The notes under the pieces are model-generated. The model worked only from the letters and a program-made list of their open reading frames with translations. It did no database searches and had not been told where the DNA came from. From Shewanella glacialipiscicola (GTDB taxonomy: Bacteria; Pseudomonadota; Gammaproteobacteria; Enterobacterales; Shewanellaceae), in contig NZ_JAKILU010000015.1 in the NCBI RefSeq assembly GCF_023283485.1, positions 32,217-96,216 of the forward strand: a DNA stretch of 64,000 nucleotides. The letters are read 5' to 3'. A program made the translations under genes and the position numbers. Positions 1 to 8,874 of the stretch are shown one piece after another; position 1 is the first letter of the stretch; every line of letters begins with the position of its first letter.

Positions 1-1264
1 TCACGCGGCTGACAAGGTGCATCACGTGGGAATAGCGGTCTACTTTCAATAATTCGGCGACTTTACGACTGCCGCTTTGGCTGATACGGGCGATATCGTT
101 ACGGGCTAAATCGACCAGCATTAAGTGCTCTGACAGTTCTTTTTTATCTAAACGCAGCTCAAGTTCAATGCGGCTATCTAAGTCGAAATCAATCTCACCT
201 GTGGCGGTTTTACCGCGTTTGCGGGTGCCTGCAATCGGATACACTTCGACCTGATTACTACTGGCATCGTATTTGAGGGCGCTTTCTGGTGAGGCGCCAA
301 AGAGTGTAAAATCTGGGCCTCTAAAATAAAACATGTAAGGGCTTGGGTTTGTCAGGCGCAGGGCGCGGTAAGCCCCTAAGGTATTTGGGCAAGGCAAACT
401 AAAGCTGCGCGATGGCACTACTTGAAAAATATCGCCAGCAATAATGTGCTCTTTTAAATCGACAACTGTTTGCTTAAACACCTCATCGGAGATATTGACT
501 TGCTCAGTTGCGTTGATGGCGACGAGCATTGGCACATCGCTTGGTAAATTAGCCAAGGTTTTACATTGGATACTTAAGCTTTGTACTCGCTCATTTAGTG
601 CGGTGGTGGCAGCAGCATATTGAGCTGAGTCGAGGCTAAAATTATGGGTAATAATATCGGCTTGTTTTAGCTTATGGTCGATAAGAATTAAGGTTTCGGC
701 GAGATAGAATAAATAGTCTGGGCAATCATTATCGCTGTTTGGTACCACTGGCAGTGGTTCAACGGTATCAATTAAGTCATAGGCCAGTACGCCACCTAAA
801 AATAGATCCTCAAAGGCAGGCTTGGTTTGGCTGTCAGTATGGGCGCCACAATCAATCTGCTGGATAAACATCCGCAGACCATCAAGCGGCGAGGTCGATT
901 TTAAGCGCGCATCTTCATCTTGTAGCTGTGTATCTTTTTGCAGCGTTACGATTAAGGCTAAATTATCACGCACCACATGAGCGGTAGTACTGAAAAAAAG
1001 CGCGATAGAATCGAGTAAACTTGCGCCGTTATTAGTCAATGCACTAAAGGTCAGCTGATAACCATCGCAGCGGATCATCATGGCTGCATGAGTCATCAAC
1101 ATACTTTTTAAGTGATCTTTACTGTCGATTTCAGCCGACTCCAACAGCATAGTGTGTGATGCATCTTGAGTAATGCGTTGGTATAAACGCAATGGATCGC
1201 TGTGATAGGTTAATGGCGCTTTTAGTGTACTTGAGCGTGCGAATGTCTGTTTTTGCATATTCAT
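1..1264 (-). CDS. trpE: Anthranilate synthase component I (partial, C-terminus outside window)
   Basis: TrpE converts chorismate, with ammonia from the TrpG glutaminase, to anthranilate, the first step of tryptophan synthesis in the cytoplasm. About 421 codons are visible. The feedback-site motif LLES lies near residues 40-43, and a TrpE-type NPSPYMFYFRG stretch is seen in the chorismate-binding half. The chosen start reads MNMQKQTF; a second ATG two codons later is also possible. The catalytic C-terminus lies beyond base 1. The gene is preceded on the same strand by a leader peptide and attenuator, so this is the first structural gene of the trp operon. Identification is by recognisable sequence and by this context. 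Confidence 0.95.
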   Translation of the reverse strand, partial: MNMQKQTFARSSTLKAPLTYHSDPLRLYQRITQDASHTMLLESAEIDSKDHLKSMLMTHAAMMIRCDGYQLTFSALTNNGASLLDSIALFFSTTAHVVRDNLALIVTLQKDTQLQDEDARLKSTSPLDGLRMFIQQIDCGAHTDSQTKPAFEDLFLGGVLAYDLIDTVEPLPVVPNSDNDCPDYLFYLAETLILIDHKLKQADIITHNFSLDSAQYAAATTALNERVQSLSIQCKTLANLPSDVPMLVAINATEQVNISDEVFKQTVVDLKEHIIAGDIFQVVPSRSFSLPCPNTLGAYRALRLTNPSPYMFYFRGPDFTLFGASPESALKYDASSNQVEVYPIAGTRKRGKTATGEIDFDLDSRIELELRLDKKELSEHLMLVDLARNDIARISQSGSRKVAELLKVDRYSHVMHLVSRV

Positions 1265-1358
1265 ACTCTAGCTACCTTATAAAATGTCTTAAACGTCATG
1301 GCGTTGTCTCTATTGCTAATTTTATTACCCGAGTTTGCCGACATTTTTCGCACCTAAC

Positions 1359-1384
1359 AAAAAAGCCCGCATTTCTGCGGGCTT
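1359..1384 (-). terminator. trp attenuator (intrinsic terminator)
   Basis: On the reverse strand a stem GCCCGCA / TGCGGGC closes a GAAA tetraloop and is followed by six T. It sits between the trpL stop codon and the trpE start, where a tryptophan attenuator belongs. Ribosome stalling on trpL would favour an alternative upstream structure. Confidence 0.9.
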
Positions 1385-1434
1385 CTTGTTGGTTCTGTTC
1401 ACTTTCAAATGAGCACAGAGCTTCACACTACCCG

Positions 1435-1491
1435 CTAAGTTGGGAAGTGCCACCACCAAATGATGTTTAATGAAGCGTTAATGTGTGTCAT
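1435..1491 (-). CDS. trpL: trp operon leader peptide
   Basis: An 18-codon reading frame on the reverse strand encodes MTHINASLNIIWWWHFPT. It contains three consecutive Trp codons (TGG TGG TGG), lies about 50 bases before an intrinsic terminator and about 170 bases before trpE. This is the classic arrangement for ribosome-mediated attenuation: scarcity of charged tRNA-Trp stalls the ribosome on the Trp codons and prevents terminator formation. The Shine-Dalgarno sequence is weak. Confidence 0.92.
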   Translation of the reverse strand: MTHINASLNIIWWWHFPT

Positions 1492-1521
1492 TCAAAGGAG
1501 TCTCACTAATTCGTAAATTGA

Positions 1522-1555
1522 TGTATAGAAAGCCTTAGCTAGGAGCGAATGTCAA
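1522..1555 (-). promoter_or_regulatory. Probable trp operon promoter region
   Basis: A perfect -35 hexamer TTGACA lies at 1555-1550 on the reverse strand. The best -10-like hexamers (TTCTAT at 1530-1525 or TATACA at 1527-1522) are 19 or 22 bases away, so the exact -10 is unsure. CCTAGCTAAGG lies between them and contains one CTAG half-site of the kind TrpR binds. Calling it a TrpR operator is only a guess from its position. Confidence 0.4.
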
Positions 1556-1674
1556 TTGAATATTTTTCATTTTCGTAGATTTGTTGACTTTAATGCTGCA
1601 AAAAAATTAATCAGCACAACCATAAAATGCGAGATAACAGCGCATTGATTAACAAATTCACGTACAATAGCCCT

Positions 1675-2535
1675 ATGAATACTCAAAGCATATTGGCTGA
1701 TCTGCACAGCCACACGACCGCATCTGATGGTCTATTAACACCGTCTGAATTGGTGGCGAGAGCCCTTGAAAAGGGCGTGCAGTTGTTTGCTATTACTGAT
1801 CACGACACGGTCGCAGGTTTACCCGCAGCCCGTGCTTTTAATCAGTTGCAAGCAGAACCCTTAAAGTTGATCTCGGGTGTCGAAATCTCAACTCGCTGGA
1901 ACAGCTACGATATCCATATTGTGGCGCTTAACTTCGATGCAGAGAACCCTGAGTTATTAGCATTTTTAGAAAACCAGCGCGACTTACGTGAATTACGCGC
2001 CCAAGAGATTGGCCACAGATTAGCCAAAGCGGGTATTGAAGGCGCTTACGAAGGCGCTAAAGCTATTGCGGGTGATGCAGCGTTAAGTCGTGGGCATTAC
2101 GCGCGCTGGATGGCTGAAAATGGTCATGCAGTGGATATGCCCAGCGTGTTTAAACGCTATCTTGCTCGCGGTAAAACCGGTTACGTACCCAATAATTGGG
2201 GTGATATGGCGAGCGCCATCGACATTATCCACAACGCAGGTGGATTAGCCGTGTTAGCCCATCCCAGTGGTTATAAGTTATCGGGTAAGTGGCTTAAACG
2301 CTTAGTGCGTGAATATAAAGAAGCGGGTGGGGATGCCATGGAAGTGATACTCGGCCAGCAAACATTAGATGACAGGGCTAACCTTGTGGCCCTGAGTATA
2401 CAAAATCAATTACTTGCATCGATAGGGAGTGATTTTCACTTTCCAAGTAATTGGATTGAATTAGGTAAAAATCTGTATCAGCCCCAAGGTATTGATTGGG
2501 TCTGGCAATCGGAATTCTGGGTGGAACGACCATGA
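1675..2535 (+). CDS. rnm: RNase AM, PHP-domain 5'-3' exoribonuclease (YciV/TrpH family)
   Basis: Family members are PHP-domain phosphoesterases. The E. coli protein (Rnm/YciV) trims 5' ends of ribosomal RNAs and also acts on 3',5'-nucleotide substrates. Visible metal-site motifs are DLHSHT at residues 9-14, TDHDT near 41-45 and GSDFH near 255-260. I start at the ATG reading MNTQSILADL, because family members begin just before the PHP motif; an upstream in-frame ATG at 1627 would add 16 residues. The predicted length is 286 aa, close to the usual size. It is divergent from trpE, as in enterobacteria, and its stop overlaps the next start (ATGA), so it is coupled to yciO. Confidence 0.9.
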   Translation: MNTQSILADLHSHTTASDGLLTPSELVARALEKGVQLFAITDHDTVAGLPAARAFNQLQAEPLKLISGVEISTRWNSYDIHIVALNFDAENPELLAFLENQRDLRELRAQEIGHRLAKAGIEGAYEGAKAIAGDAALSRGHYARWMAENGHAVDMPSVFKRYLARGKTGYVPNNWGDMASAIDIIHNAGGLAVLAHPSGYKLSGKWLKRLVREYKEAGGDAMEVILGQQTLDDRANLVALSIQNQLLASIGSDFHFPSNWIELGKNLYQPQGIDWVWQSEFWVERP

Positions 2536-3152
2536 GTCAATTTTTTTATGTACATGAAGTAAATCCGCAAACGCGCCTTATCAGTCAAGCCGTTGCCGCT
2601 TTAAAAGCAGGCGGTGTGATTGTTTATCCAACCGATTCAGGTTATGCATTAGGCTGCTTGATTGGTGAAAAAGACGCGATGACGCGCATGGCACGAATTC
2701 GTCAAATTGAGAACGATCATGACTTCTCTTTGATGTGCCGCGATTTATCTGAATTAGCGACCTACGCCAAAGTGGACAATCAGGCGTATCGCATCCTAAA
2801 AAGTTGCACGCCTGGGCCTTATACGTTCATTTTTAAAGCGACTAAAGAAGTGCCACGTCGTCTACAAAATGACAAGAAAAAGACCATAGGTATTCGCGTG
2901 CCTGACAATATTATCGCTCTGGCACTGCTTGAAGCCTTAGGCGCACCGCTAATGTCGACCAGTTTAGTGATGCCGAATGCAGAATTTGCCGAGTCTGATC
3001 CTGAACAAATTCGCGATTTGCTCGAGCACCAAGTGGATGTGATTATCCACGGCGGCTATTTAGGTGAAAAACCGACGACTGTGATTGATATGTCTGAAGA
3101 TGGCGCTGAAATTTTGCGTGAAGGCGCGGGAGATATCACGCCTTTTCTCTAA
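2532..3152 (+). CDS. yciO: YciO, YrdC/Sua5-type RNA-binding domain protein
   Basis: This 206-aa protein belongs to the YrdC/TsaC/Sua5 fold, whose best known members make threonylcarbamoyl-AMP for tRNA t6A. YciO is a paralogue whose physiological role is less settled. Typical sequence includes VIVYPTDSGYALGC (residues ~29-42), KKTIGIRVPD and a PLMSTSL segment. The start is the ATG overlapping the stop of rnm (ATGA), and the start reads MSQFFYVHEV. Adjacency to rnm and trp matches enterobacterial gene order. Confidence 0.9.
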   Translation: MSQFFYVHEVNPQTRLISQAVAALKAGGVIVYPTDSGYALGCLIGEKDAMTRMARIRQIENDHDFSLMCRDLSELATYAKVDNQAYRILKSCTPGPYTFIFKATKEVPRRLQNDKKKTIGIRVPDNIIALALLEALGAPLMSTSLVMPNAEFAESDPEQIRDLLEHQVDVIIHGGYLGEKPTTVIDMSEDGAEILREGAGDITPFL

Positions 3153-3217
3153 ATCTATCGCAATTGATTTATCGCTAATTGGCGTAAGTGAATGATGCGG
3201 CGAGTGGTAGTAAATAT

Positions 3218-3253
3218 TTGACAGTTTTATCGCCGCAGGTTTACAGGTATAAT
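3218..3253 (+). promoter_or_regulatory. Candidate scpA-scpB-rluB promoter
   Basis: A perfect -10 TATAAT (3248-3253) is followed by a GC-rich discriminator (CGCGCG) about 58 bases before scpA. A perfect TTGACA is present at 3218-3223, but 24 bases upstream of the -10, which is too far for one sigma-70 promoter. The -35 at normal spacing is the weak TTTTAT. The -10 is convincing; the partner is not. Confidence 0.45.
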
Positions 3254-3311
3254 CGCGCGTTTGGCGTGAGTCTAGGTTGGATGACGCACTGTTAACGGAG
3301 CAAAATAGCGG

Positions 3312-4100
3312 ATGCAGGGCACGCAACAGAGTTTACCCTTAGCCGTTATTCGTGGTCAGGCAATGACCGAAATGCCGCTGGATTTGTTTATTCCACCGGA
3401 GGCGTTAGAAGTCTTTCTTGAGTCCTTTGAAGGGCCGTTAGATTTACTTTTGTATTTGATCCGTAAGCAAAAGCTAGATGTTGTCGATTTACCTATTCAG
3501 CAGATTACCGCGCAGTATTTAGAATATATTACGCTGTTGACTCAGGCTCGAATTGAACTTGCCGCCGATTATTTAGTAATGGCGGCAACGCTTGCCGAGA
3601 TTAAATCCCGTTTGCTGCTGCCGCGTATGGTGGCTGAAGATGAGATTGAGGAAGACCCTCGGGCGCAGCTTATTCGGCAGCTTAAAGCCTATGAAGTGAT
3701 TAAAGAAGCATCGCAAAAAATTGATGACTTACCACGGCTCGAGCGGGATGTGTTTCAAGCTAAAGCGGTGGTAGCAGCTGATATTAAGCCATTAATGATC
3801 CCGCCAGAAGTGTCGCTATTTGACATTGCCCGCGCCTTTGCTGACGTACTTAAGCGTATCGATGCCAATGAAGATCATCATGTTAAGCGTGAACAGTTAT
3901 CGACCCGTGAACGCATGAGCCAGATTTTAGCCATGTTAAATGCTGAAGACTTTACCGCATTTGACCGTTTGTTTACCGTAGCAGAAGGGCGTGCAGGCGT
4001 GGTCGTGACCTTCTTAGCGCTAATGGAATTAGTCAAAGAATTATTGGTTGAATTGTACCAAACAGAACCGTTTTCAACTATTTACGTTAAGGCCTATTAA
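3312..4100 (+). CDS. scpA: Segregation and condensation protein A
   Basis: ScpA is the kleisin subunit that bridges the SMC heads in the bacterial condensin Smc-ScpA-ScpB, which compacts and segregates the chromosome. The signature FEGPLDLLLYLIRKQKLDV begins near residue 39, followed by the helical kleisin N-domain, and a winged-helix C-domain ends the protein. At 262 aa it has a normal length. I start at the ATG reading MQGTQQSL; a later ATG (3363, MTEMPLDL) is possible. It is followed by scpB with almost no gap. The smc partner gene is in this same window near 44.7-48.1 kb. Confidence 0.93.
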   Translation: MQGTQQSLPLAVIRGQAMTEMPLDLFIPPEALEVFLESFEGPLDLLLYLIRKQKLDVVDLPIQQITAQYLEYITLLTQARIELAADYLVMAATLAEIKSRLLLPRMVAEDEIEEDPRAQLIRQLKAYEVIKEASQKIDDLPRLERDVFQAKAVVAADIKPLMIPPEVSLFDIARAFADVLKRIDANEDHHVKREQLSTRERMSQILAMLNAEDFTAFDRLFTVAEGRAGVVVTFLALMELVKELLVELYQTEPFSTIYVKAY

Positions 4101-4103
4101 TTG

Positions 4104-4700
4104 ATGCAGATAAATCCTATTCAATTAAAACAGCTTATTGAAGCGAGTTTGTTTGTATTGGGGAAACCCTTGTCGGCGAAAATGTTGAAAGACACTGTGT
4201 TAGTGGATTTCTCTGTTTCCAGAGACAAAATAAAAGCTGCATTGGATGAGCTGCAACAGGATTATCAAGACCGAGGTGTGCAACTTGTGAAAGTCGCTGG
4301 CGGTTATCGCTTCCAGACCTTAGAGGTGTTGAGTCCTTTTTTGCAGCCCCTGTGGCAAGAAAAGGCGCCTAAATATTCGCGTGCGACATTAGAAACCTTG
4401 GCGGTGATTGCTTATCGTCAACCTGTGACTCGCGGCGATATTGAACAGGTGCGCGGTGTGGCCATTAGCAGCCATATCATAAAAAGTTTGTCAGATAGAC
4501 ATTGGATTAAAGTAGTTGGGCATAAAGAAGTACCGGGGCGACCCGCGTTATATGCCACTACCTTAGAATTTTTAGCATATTTTGGCTTAGATACCTTAGC
4601 GGATTTACCGCCGCTATCGGACACTGAGTCATTGCAGGCGGTTTTTTCAAGCTTGAAATTAGCGCCAGAACAGTCAGAAGAGCAAAATACTAATGAGTGA
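4104..4700 (+). CDS. scpB: Segregation and condensation protein B
   Basis: ScpB is the winged-helix dimer that binds ScpA in the Smc complex. Family-typical sequence includes [13 protein letters not shown] near the N-terminus and [20 protein letters not shown] (residues ~91-110), then [13 protein letters not shown]. The ATG at 4104 lies 3 bases after the scpA stop; a TTG at 4101 is also in frame. The 3' end overlaps the rluB start (ATG at 4693), so scpA, scpB and rluB form one coupled operon. Confidence 0.93.
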   Translation: MQINPIQLKQLIEASLFVLGKPLSAKMLKDTVLVDFSVSRDKIKAALDELQQDYQDRGVQLVKVAGGYRFQTLEVLSPFLQPLWQEKAPKYSRATLETLAVIAYRQPVTRGDIEQVRGVAISSHIIKSLSDRHWIKVVGHKEVPGRPALYATTLEFLAYFGLDTLADLPPLSDTESLQAVFSSLKLAPEQSEEQNTNE

Positions 4701-5568
4701 AAAGTTGCAGAAAGTCTTGGCCCGTGCAGGCCATGGCTCCCGTCGTGAGATGGAGGCATGGATTGCTGCAGGCCGAGTTAGTATTGATGGTGAAATCGCG
4801 GGCCTTGGGGATCGTATTGAAGCCGATGCCAAAATACGTATTGATGGCCGCGCGATTTCGTTAAAGTCTGCCGAAGATGTGATTTGTCGTGTATTGGCAT
4901 ATCACAAACCTGAAGGCGAAATTTGTAGTCGTAAAGATCCAGAAGGCCGTCCAACGGTATTCGATCGTTTACCTAAAGTGCGTGATTCACGCTGGGTAGC
5001 GGTAGGCCGTTTAGACATCAACACCTCAGGTTTATTGTTGTTTACCTCAGATGGTGAATTAGCTAACCGCTTAATGCATCCATCGAACGAAGTGGATCGC
5101 GAATACGCAGTGCGTACCTTTGGTGAAATCCCTGAAGCGACAGTACAACGTTTACGTACTGGCGTGATGTTAGAAGACGGCCCAGCGCAGTTTGATAGCA
5201 TTAAGCCTGCGGGCGGCGAAGGCATGAACCAATGGTGGCATGTGTGTTTACGCGAAGGTCGTAACCGCGAAGTGCGCCGTTTGTGGGAATCCCAAGAAGT
5301 GCAGGTGAGCCGTTTGATCCGTATCCGTTATGGTATGGTCGAATTGCCAAAATCACTGCCACGTGGTGGCTGGGTTGAATTGCCAATGGAGCAAGTAAAC
5401 TACTTGCGTAAATTGGCAGGTTTAGAGCCAGAAACCCGTACTATGCTTGCCGCTGATAAACACAGTGTGGCCCGTGCACAAGTAAAAAGTGCCAAAATCC
5501 GCCGCGCTGTACGTAAGCATAAAGTGACTGGAACAGGACAACCTAAGCCAACGCGTCAGCGCAGCTAA
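4693..5568 (+). CDS. rluB: 23S rRNA pseudouridine(2605) synthase
   Basis: RluB converts U2605 of 23S rRNA to pseudouridine. An S4 RNA-binding domain occupies residues ~1-60. The catalytic motif [17 protein letters not shown] follows, with the nucleophilic Asp near residue 108. The C-terminal tail is basic and rich in Lys/Arg, as usual in this family. Length is 291 aa. The start overlaps the end of scpB by 8 bases, and a strong terminator follows. scpB-rluB adjacency is widely conserved. Confidence 0.93.
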   Translation: MSEKLQKVLARAGHGSRREMEAWIAAGRVSIDGEIAGLGDRIEADAKIRIDGRAISLKSAEDVICRVLAYHKPEGEICSRKDPEGRPTVFDRLPKVRDSRWVAVGRLDINTSGLLLFTSDGELANRLMHPSNEVDREYAVRTFGEIPEATVQRLRTGVMLEDGPAQFDSIKPAGGEGMNQWWHVCLREGRNREVRRLWESQEVQVSRLIRIRYGMVELPKSLPRGGWVELPMEQVNYLRKLAGLEPETRTMLAADKHSVARAQVKSAKIRRAVRKHKVTGTGQPKPTRQRS

Positions 5569-5638
5569 GTGGTTTAACCTAAGCTGTTTTGCTCATGTTC
5601 TACTCATGTCCTGATATAGGTTAACGCTTATTTCAGCT

Positions 5639-5672
5639 AAAACGCTCGATGAACCTCATCGGGCGTTTTTTA
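5639..5672 (+). terminator. Intrinsic terminator after rluB
   Basis: An AACGC-CGATGA stem pairs across ACC with TCATCG-GGCGTT and is followed by a T-rich run, about 70 bases after the rluB stop codon. It closes the rnm/scpAB/rluB block. Confidence 0.8.
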
Positions 5673-5705
5673 TTTTGCTTATTCTTATCTTGAGTGCAGG
5701 TTAAC

Positions 5706-6587
5706 TTACCGATTACTCATCAAAAAATCGACAAAGGCACGGTCTGCTTGACTGACGGGGCGCTGTTTTTTCCATGCGATATGTAGGTTCAAAAATACCG
5801 GCGGATCAAAAGGTTTAGCTAATATGTCATCTTTGGCACTTATCGCCATTTCAAGTACGCTAGTAATGCCAAAACCTTGAGAAACTATCTGTTTAATAAG
5901 ATTAATAAGATTAGTCTCAAAAGCAATATTAGGCTTTTTCCCCAGCTCTTTGGCTTGAGATAAAATCCATTCACGGTGGAAGTAACCTGTTTTGAACATC
6001 ACTAACTCATGGTCAAAAAAGTCATTTAAACTCACGGCACTATGTTCTGCTAAAGGATGTTCGGTCCCCATCGCGATCACCATTTGCTCACGGATCAGCA
6101 ACTGACTATCTAGCTCAGGTTGCAGATCTTGGGCAGTAATAATAGCAATATCCACTTCTTCCTGTTGCAGCATGCGCAGCGCATCGCGAGTGCCGCCTTC
6201 AAACAGTGACAGTTTTAGCTCTGGGTATTTATGCCGAAAAGCCATTAAACGCGAAGGAAGATAGAAAGAGCCCAACATACCCGGTACAGCAATGCGGACT
6301 TCACCTGAGGTCAGGTTGGCCATTGCCTTAATTTGCGCTTCGGCTTGTTTCAATTGCTTAAGGATGAGTATGGCGTGTTGATGCAGCACTAAACCTTCGG
6401 CAGTGAGTGCGAGTAATTTATCATGCTTATTACTAGTACGGTTGACTAATGTCACGCCCAGAGCGACTTCTAAGCGCTTGATACTTTGGCTTAAAGCCGG
6501 TTGTGCCATATTCAGTTTTTTTGCTGCTAAAGTAAAACTACCGGTACTGGCTAGGGCATCTAAATGTTTGAGTTGGCGAATATCCAT
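5706..6587 (-). CDS. LysR-family transcriptional regulator (YnfL-like)
   Basis: This 293-aa protein is a LysR-type regulator. The N-terminal winged helix contains GSFTLAAKKLNMAQPALSQS at residues ~16-35; the rest is a periplasmic-binding-protein-like effector domain (RIAVPGMLGSFYLPSRL and onward). The ATG at 6587 is preceded by an in-frame TTG. It is divergently transcribed from an MFS transporter resembling E. coli YnfM, and E. coli ynfL/ynfM have the same layout. LysR proteins commonly control the divergent neighbour, so it probably regulates the pump. The effector is unknown. Confidence 0.88.
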   Translation of the reverse strand: MDIRQLKHLDALASTGSFTLAAKKLNMAQPALSQSIKRLEVALGVTLVNRTSNKHDKLLALTAEGLVLHQHAILILKQLKQAEAQIKAMANLTSGEVRIAVPGMLGSFYLPSRLMAFRHKYPELKLSLFEGGTRDALRMLQQEEVDIAIITAQDLQPELDSQLLIREQMVIAMGTEHPLAEHSAVSLNDFFDHELVMFKTGYFHREWILSQAKELGKKPNIAFETNLINLIKQIVSQGFGITSVLEMAISAKDDILAKPFDPPVFLNLHIAWKKQRPVSQADRAFVDFLMSNR

Positions 6588-6761
6588 CAATTGGGCTCAT
6601 ACTGGTTAGTCTGTGGCAAGGATCGTTATTTGAGTCGGCTTATTTATAATTAAGATATATAACAATAATCAATGATTATGATAGATATTATTTATTATTG
6701 TTATGTTAAGTCCAGTGATAACCTTTGTCTACCTTATGAGTGATGCTTTGTCGAGGCTCCT

Positions 6762-8018
6762 GTGCAAGCCGTGTTAGATACTATGATTGACAATAAACAA
6801 CGTGATAGCCGATTGATGTGGGCGCTGTGCGTAGCCTCTGTGGTGGTATATATCAACCTGTATCTGATGCAAGGCATGCTGCCGCTGATTGCAGAGCATT
6901 TTGTGGTATCGGGCTCTAAAGCGACGTTGATTTTGTCGGTGACCAGTTTTTCCTTAGCTTTTTCATTACTCCTGTATGCGGTGCTGTCGGATCGTATTGG
7001 TCGGCATACGCCAATTATTGTCAGCTTATGGCTGTTAGCGCTGTCTAATTTATTGCTAATTTGGGCGCCGGACTTTAACGGATTAGTGTTGGTGCGATTA
7101 TTACAAGGTGGATTACTTGCTGCAGTGCCAGCCATTGCTATGGCGTATTTTAAAGAGCAATTGTCAGCCAGTACCATTCTTAAAGCCGCCGGTATTTATA
7201 TTATGGCAAATAGCATAGGCGGCATTATTGGGCGTTTACTTGGCGGTGTGATGTCGCAGTATCTCTCTTGGCAAGAATCCATGTGGTTGTTGTTTTTAGT
7301 AACACTTGCGGGCGTTGCTTTAGTTAATTATCTATTACCGTCAGTGGCTAATGCACAGGCGATGTCGCAGAATAAAACCGCGCCATCCTTATCAAAATGT
7401 GCTCGCTTGATACAAGATTATTACGGTTTTAGCCATCATCTTACCGATGCACAAATGCGCTTAGTGTACGCAATTGGTGGCTTGACCTTTATGATGATGG
7501 TGAATCAATTTAGTTTTATTCAGTTGCATTTAATGGCGTCTCCCTATGAATGGAGCCGTTTCCAAGCGACATTGATTTTTTTGTGTTATTCCAGTGGCAC
7601 TATGGCCTCGTATTTTACTGCTAAATGGTTAGCTAAATTTGGCCAGCATAAGCTGTATCAATGGTCTTGGTGCTTGATGCTTACAGGTAGTTTACTGACC
7701 CTGTTTGATACCTCTTTGACCATTTGTTTAGGCTTTTTAATGACCGCTTGTGGATTTTTCTTGACTCATAGTTGCTGTAACTCCTTTGTGGCAATGCGTG
7801 CTAATCGCGACCGTGCTAAAGCGACCTCACTCTATTTATGCTTTTATTACCTCGGCGCGGCGATGGGTGGCCCGTATTTGATGATGTTTTGGCATGAGGC
7901 GCAGTGGCGCGGTGTGGTGATGGGGTCGTTAACCCTATTAGCCTTAATTGCTTTAGCTATCACCCGTTTGCACTATCATCAAACCCATGTCAAACAGGCA
8001 TTAGTCGACATTGATTAG
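6762..8018 (+). CDS. MFS transporter, YnfM-like efflux permease
   Basis: This is a 12-helix major facilitator superfamily protein of the inner membrane, 418 aa. MFS loop motif A appears as LSDRIGRHTPIIV. The segment YIMANSIGGIIGRLLGGV and the C-terminal YLCFYYLGAAMGG closely resemble what I recall of E. coli YnfM. Substrate is unknown; YnfM relatives are drug or metabolite exporters. I use the GTG at 6762 because GAGG lies about 7 bases upstream; ATG 6783 is an alternative start. A divergent LysR gene and a terminator after the stop make it a single-gene unit. Confidence 0.85.
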   Translation: MQAVLDTMIDNKQRDSRLMWALCVASVVVYINLYLMQGMLPLIAEHFVVSGSKATLILSVTSFSLAFSLLLYAVLSDRIGRHTPIIVSLWLLALSNLLLIWAPDFNGLVLVRLLQGGLLAAVPAIAMAYFKEQLSASTILKAAGIYIMANSIGGIIGRLLGGVMSQYLSWQESMWLLFLVTLAGVALVNYLLPSVANAQAMSQNKTAPSLSKCARLIQDYYGFSHHLTDAQMRLVYAIGGLTFMMMVNQFSFIQLHLMASPYEWSRFQATLIFLCYSSGTMASYFTAKWLAKFGQHKLYQWSWCLMLTGSLLTLFDTSLTICLGFLMTACGFFLTHSCCNSFVAMRANRDRAKATSLYLCFYYLGAAMGGPYLMMFWHEAQWRGVVMGSLTLLALIALAITRLHYHQTHVKQALVDID

Positions 8019-8049
8019 TGGATTCATACCCAGTCAATGTTGTTAAACC

Positions 8050-8080
8050 AAGGCCAACACTAATCTGTTGGCCTTAGTAT
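8050..8080 (+). terminator. Intrinsic terminator after the MFS gene
   Basis: A 10-bp perfect stem AAGGCCAACA / TGTTGGCCTT is followed by AGTATTTTAG. It lies 30 bases after the MFS stop codon. Confidence 0.8.
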
Positions 8081-8370
8081 TTTAGTGCCGCGTTATAGAG
8101 GTTTTATCTTCATTTACCTTTTGGTGTATAAAGGTTTTGTGATTCATCCTGTAAACTCACGCTCTAACAGGGTGATATTGCTATCCCTTTAGTGCATTTA
8201 AGGGCTAAAGCGATTAGGCTGAGTTTAGATAGCGTGGATAAACGTGATGCAAACCAATACCGTTCGCTAAAATCAGCATCACTTCTTTAAGATGCAGTTT
8301 TATATACGGTTTCAGGTATGATTTTAGGTCGTTAGATGCTGCGCTATGTGAGCGGCGCGATATGGATAAA
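8081..8370. other. Intergenic region without recognisable gene
   Basis: About 300 bases between the MFS terminator and the next gene. I see only a 7-bp inverted repeat, GTGATGC (8244-8250) and GCATCAC (8276-8282), 25 bases apart, and no clear promoter hexamers. It presumably carries the promoter of the small unknown gene that follows. Confidence 0.4.
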
Positions 8371-8385
8371 TAAGGGGTAATAAGT

Positions 8386-8754
8386 TTGGCAATTGAACAT
8401 AATGAGATGGCGGGTAGTTTAAGCGCACTGCAATGTCGCACCAACTTCACCATCAAAAATATTACTGAATATATGCTCCCCGATACCAAAGAGGCTTTCT
8501 ATTTACACCTCGACGGTAAAGTCCCTAATTTGATTATTCGTCCAGCCTTTGAAGTTTTTTCTGGCGAATTTGCCACTATTGCAGGCGTACATGCTAAATA
8601 TGATTATTTTCATAATGCGCAAATGACGCGTTTCCCTAAGCGTTTACATAAGAGCCTGACTGAAATTCACTATGGTTTAGCATTTAGCTTTGACACCGTT
8701 GAAGCGGTGCAGCTTTTTATTACAAGGCTCAGTGCGATAGTGAAAGGCGCTTAA
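8386..8754 (+). CDS. Conserved-looking hypothetical protein, TTG start
   Basis: I do not recognise this 122-aa protein. It has no signal peptide or membrane segment, mixes charged and aromatic residues, and has an even composition. The frame could be read from the TTG at 8386 or the ATG at 8407. I prefer TTG because AAGGGG ends 8 bases before it, while nothing similar precedes the ATG. It lies alone between a terminator and a transport operon on the same strand, with about 120 bases after it. Codon use resembles its neighbours, so I think it is real and cytoplasmic. Confidence 0.7.
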   Translation: MAIEHNEMAGSLSALQCRTNFTIKNITEYMLPDTKEAFYLHLDGKVPNLIIRPAFEVFSGEFATIAGVHAKYDYFHNAQMTRFPKRLHKSLTEIHYGLAFSFDTVEAVQLFITRLSAIVKGA

Positions 8755-8874
8755 CCCCTAAGCTATTTAGCATTTTATGTTGAATTTAAAGATTAGGTTT
8801 AATTTGAAAATTTAGTTCAGCGCAGTAATACCGGTTGTTGTCGAAATGTTCAGTTAGGCCCAAGGAGGCCTGCC

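Noticed and set aside
1192..1470. Open frame of 92 codons on the forward strand
   Set aside because: It is antisense to trpE and covers the trpL attenuator; no ribosome site and no protein-like character.
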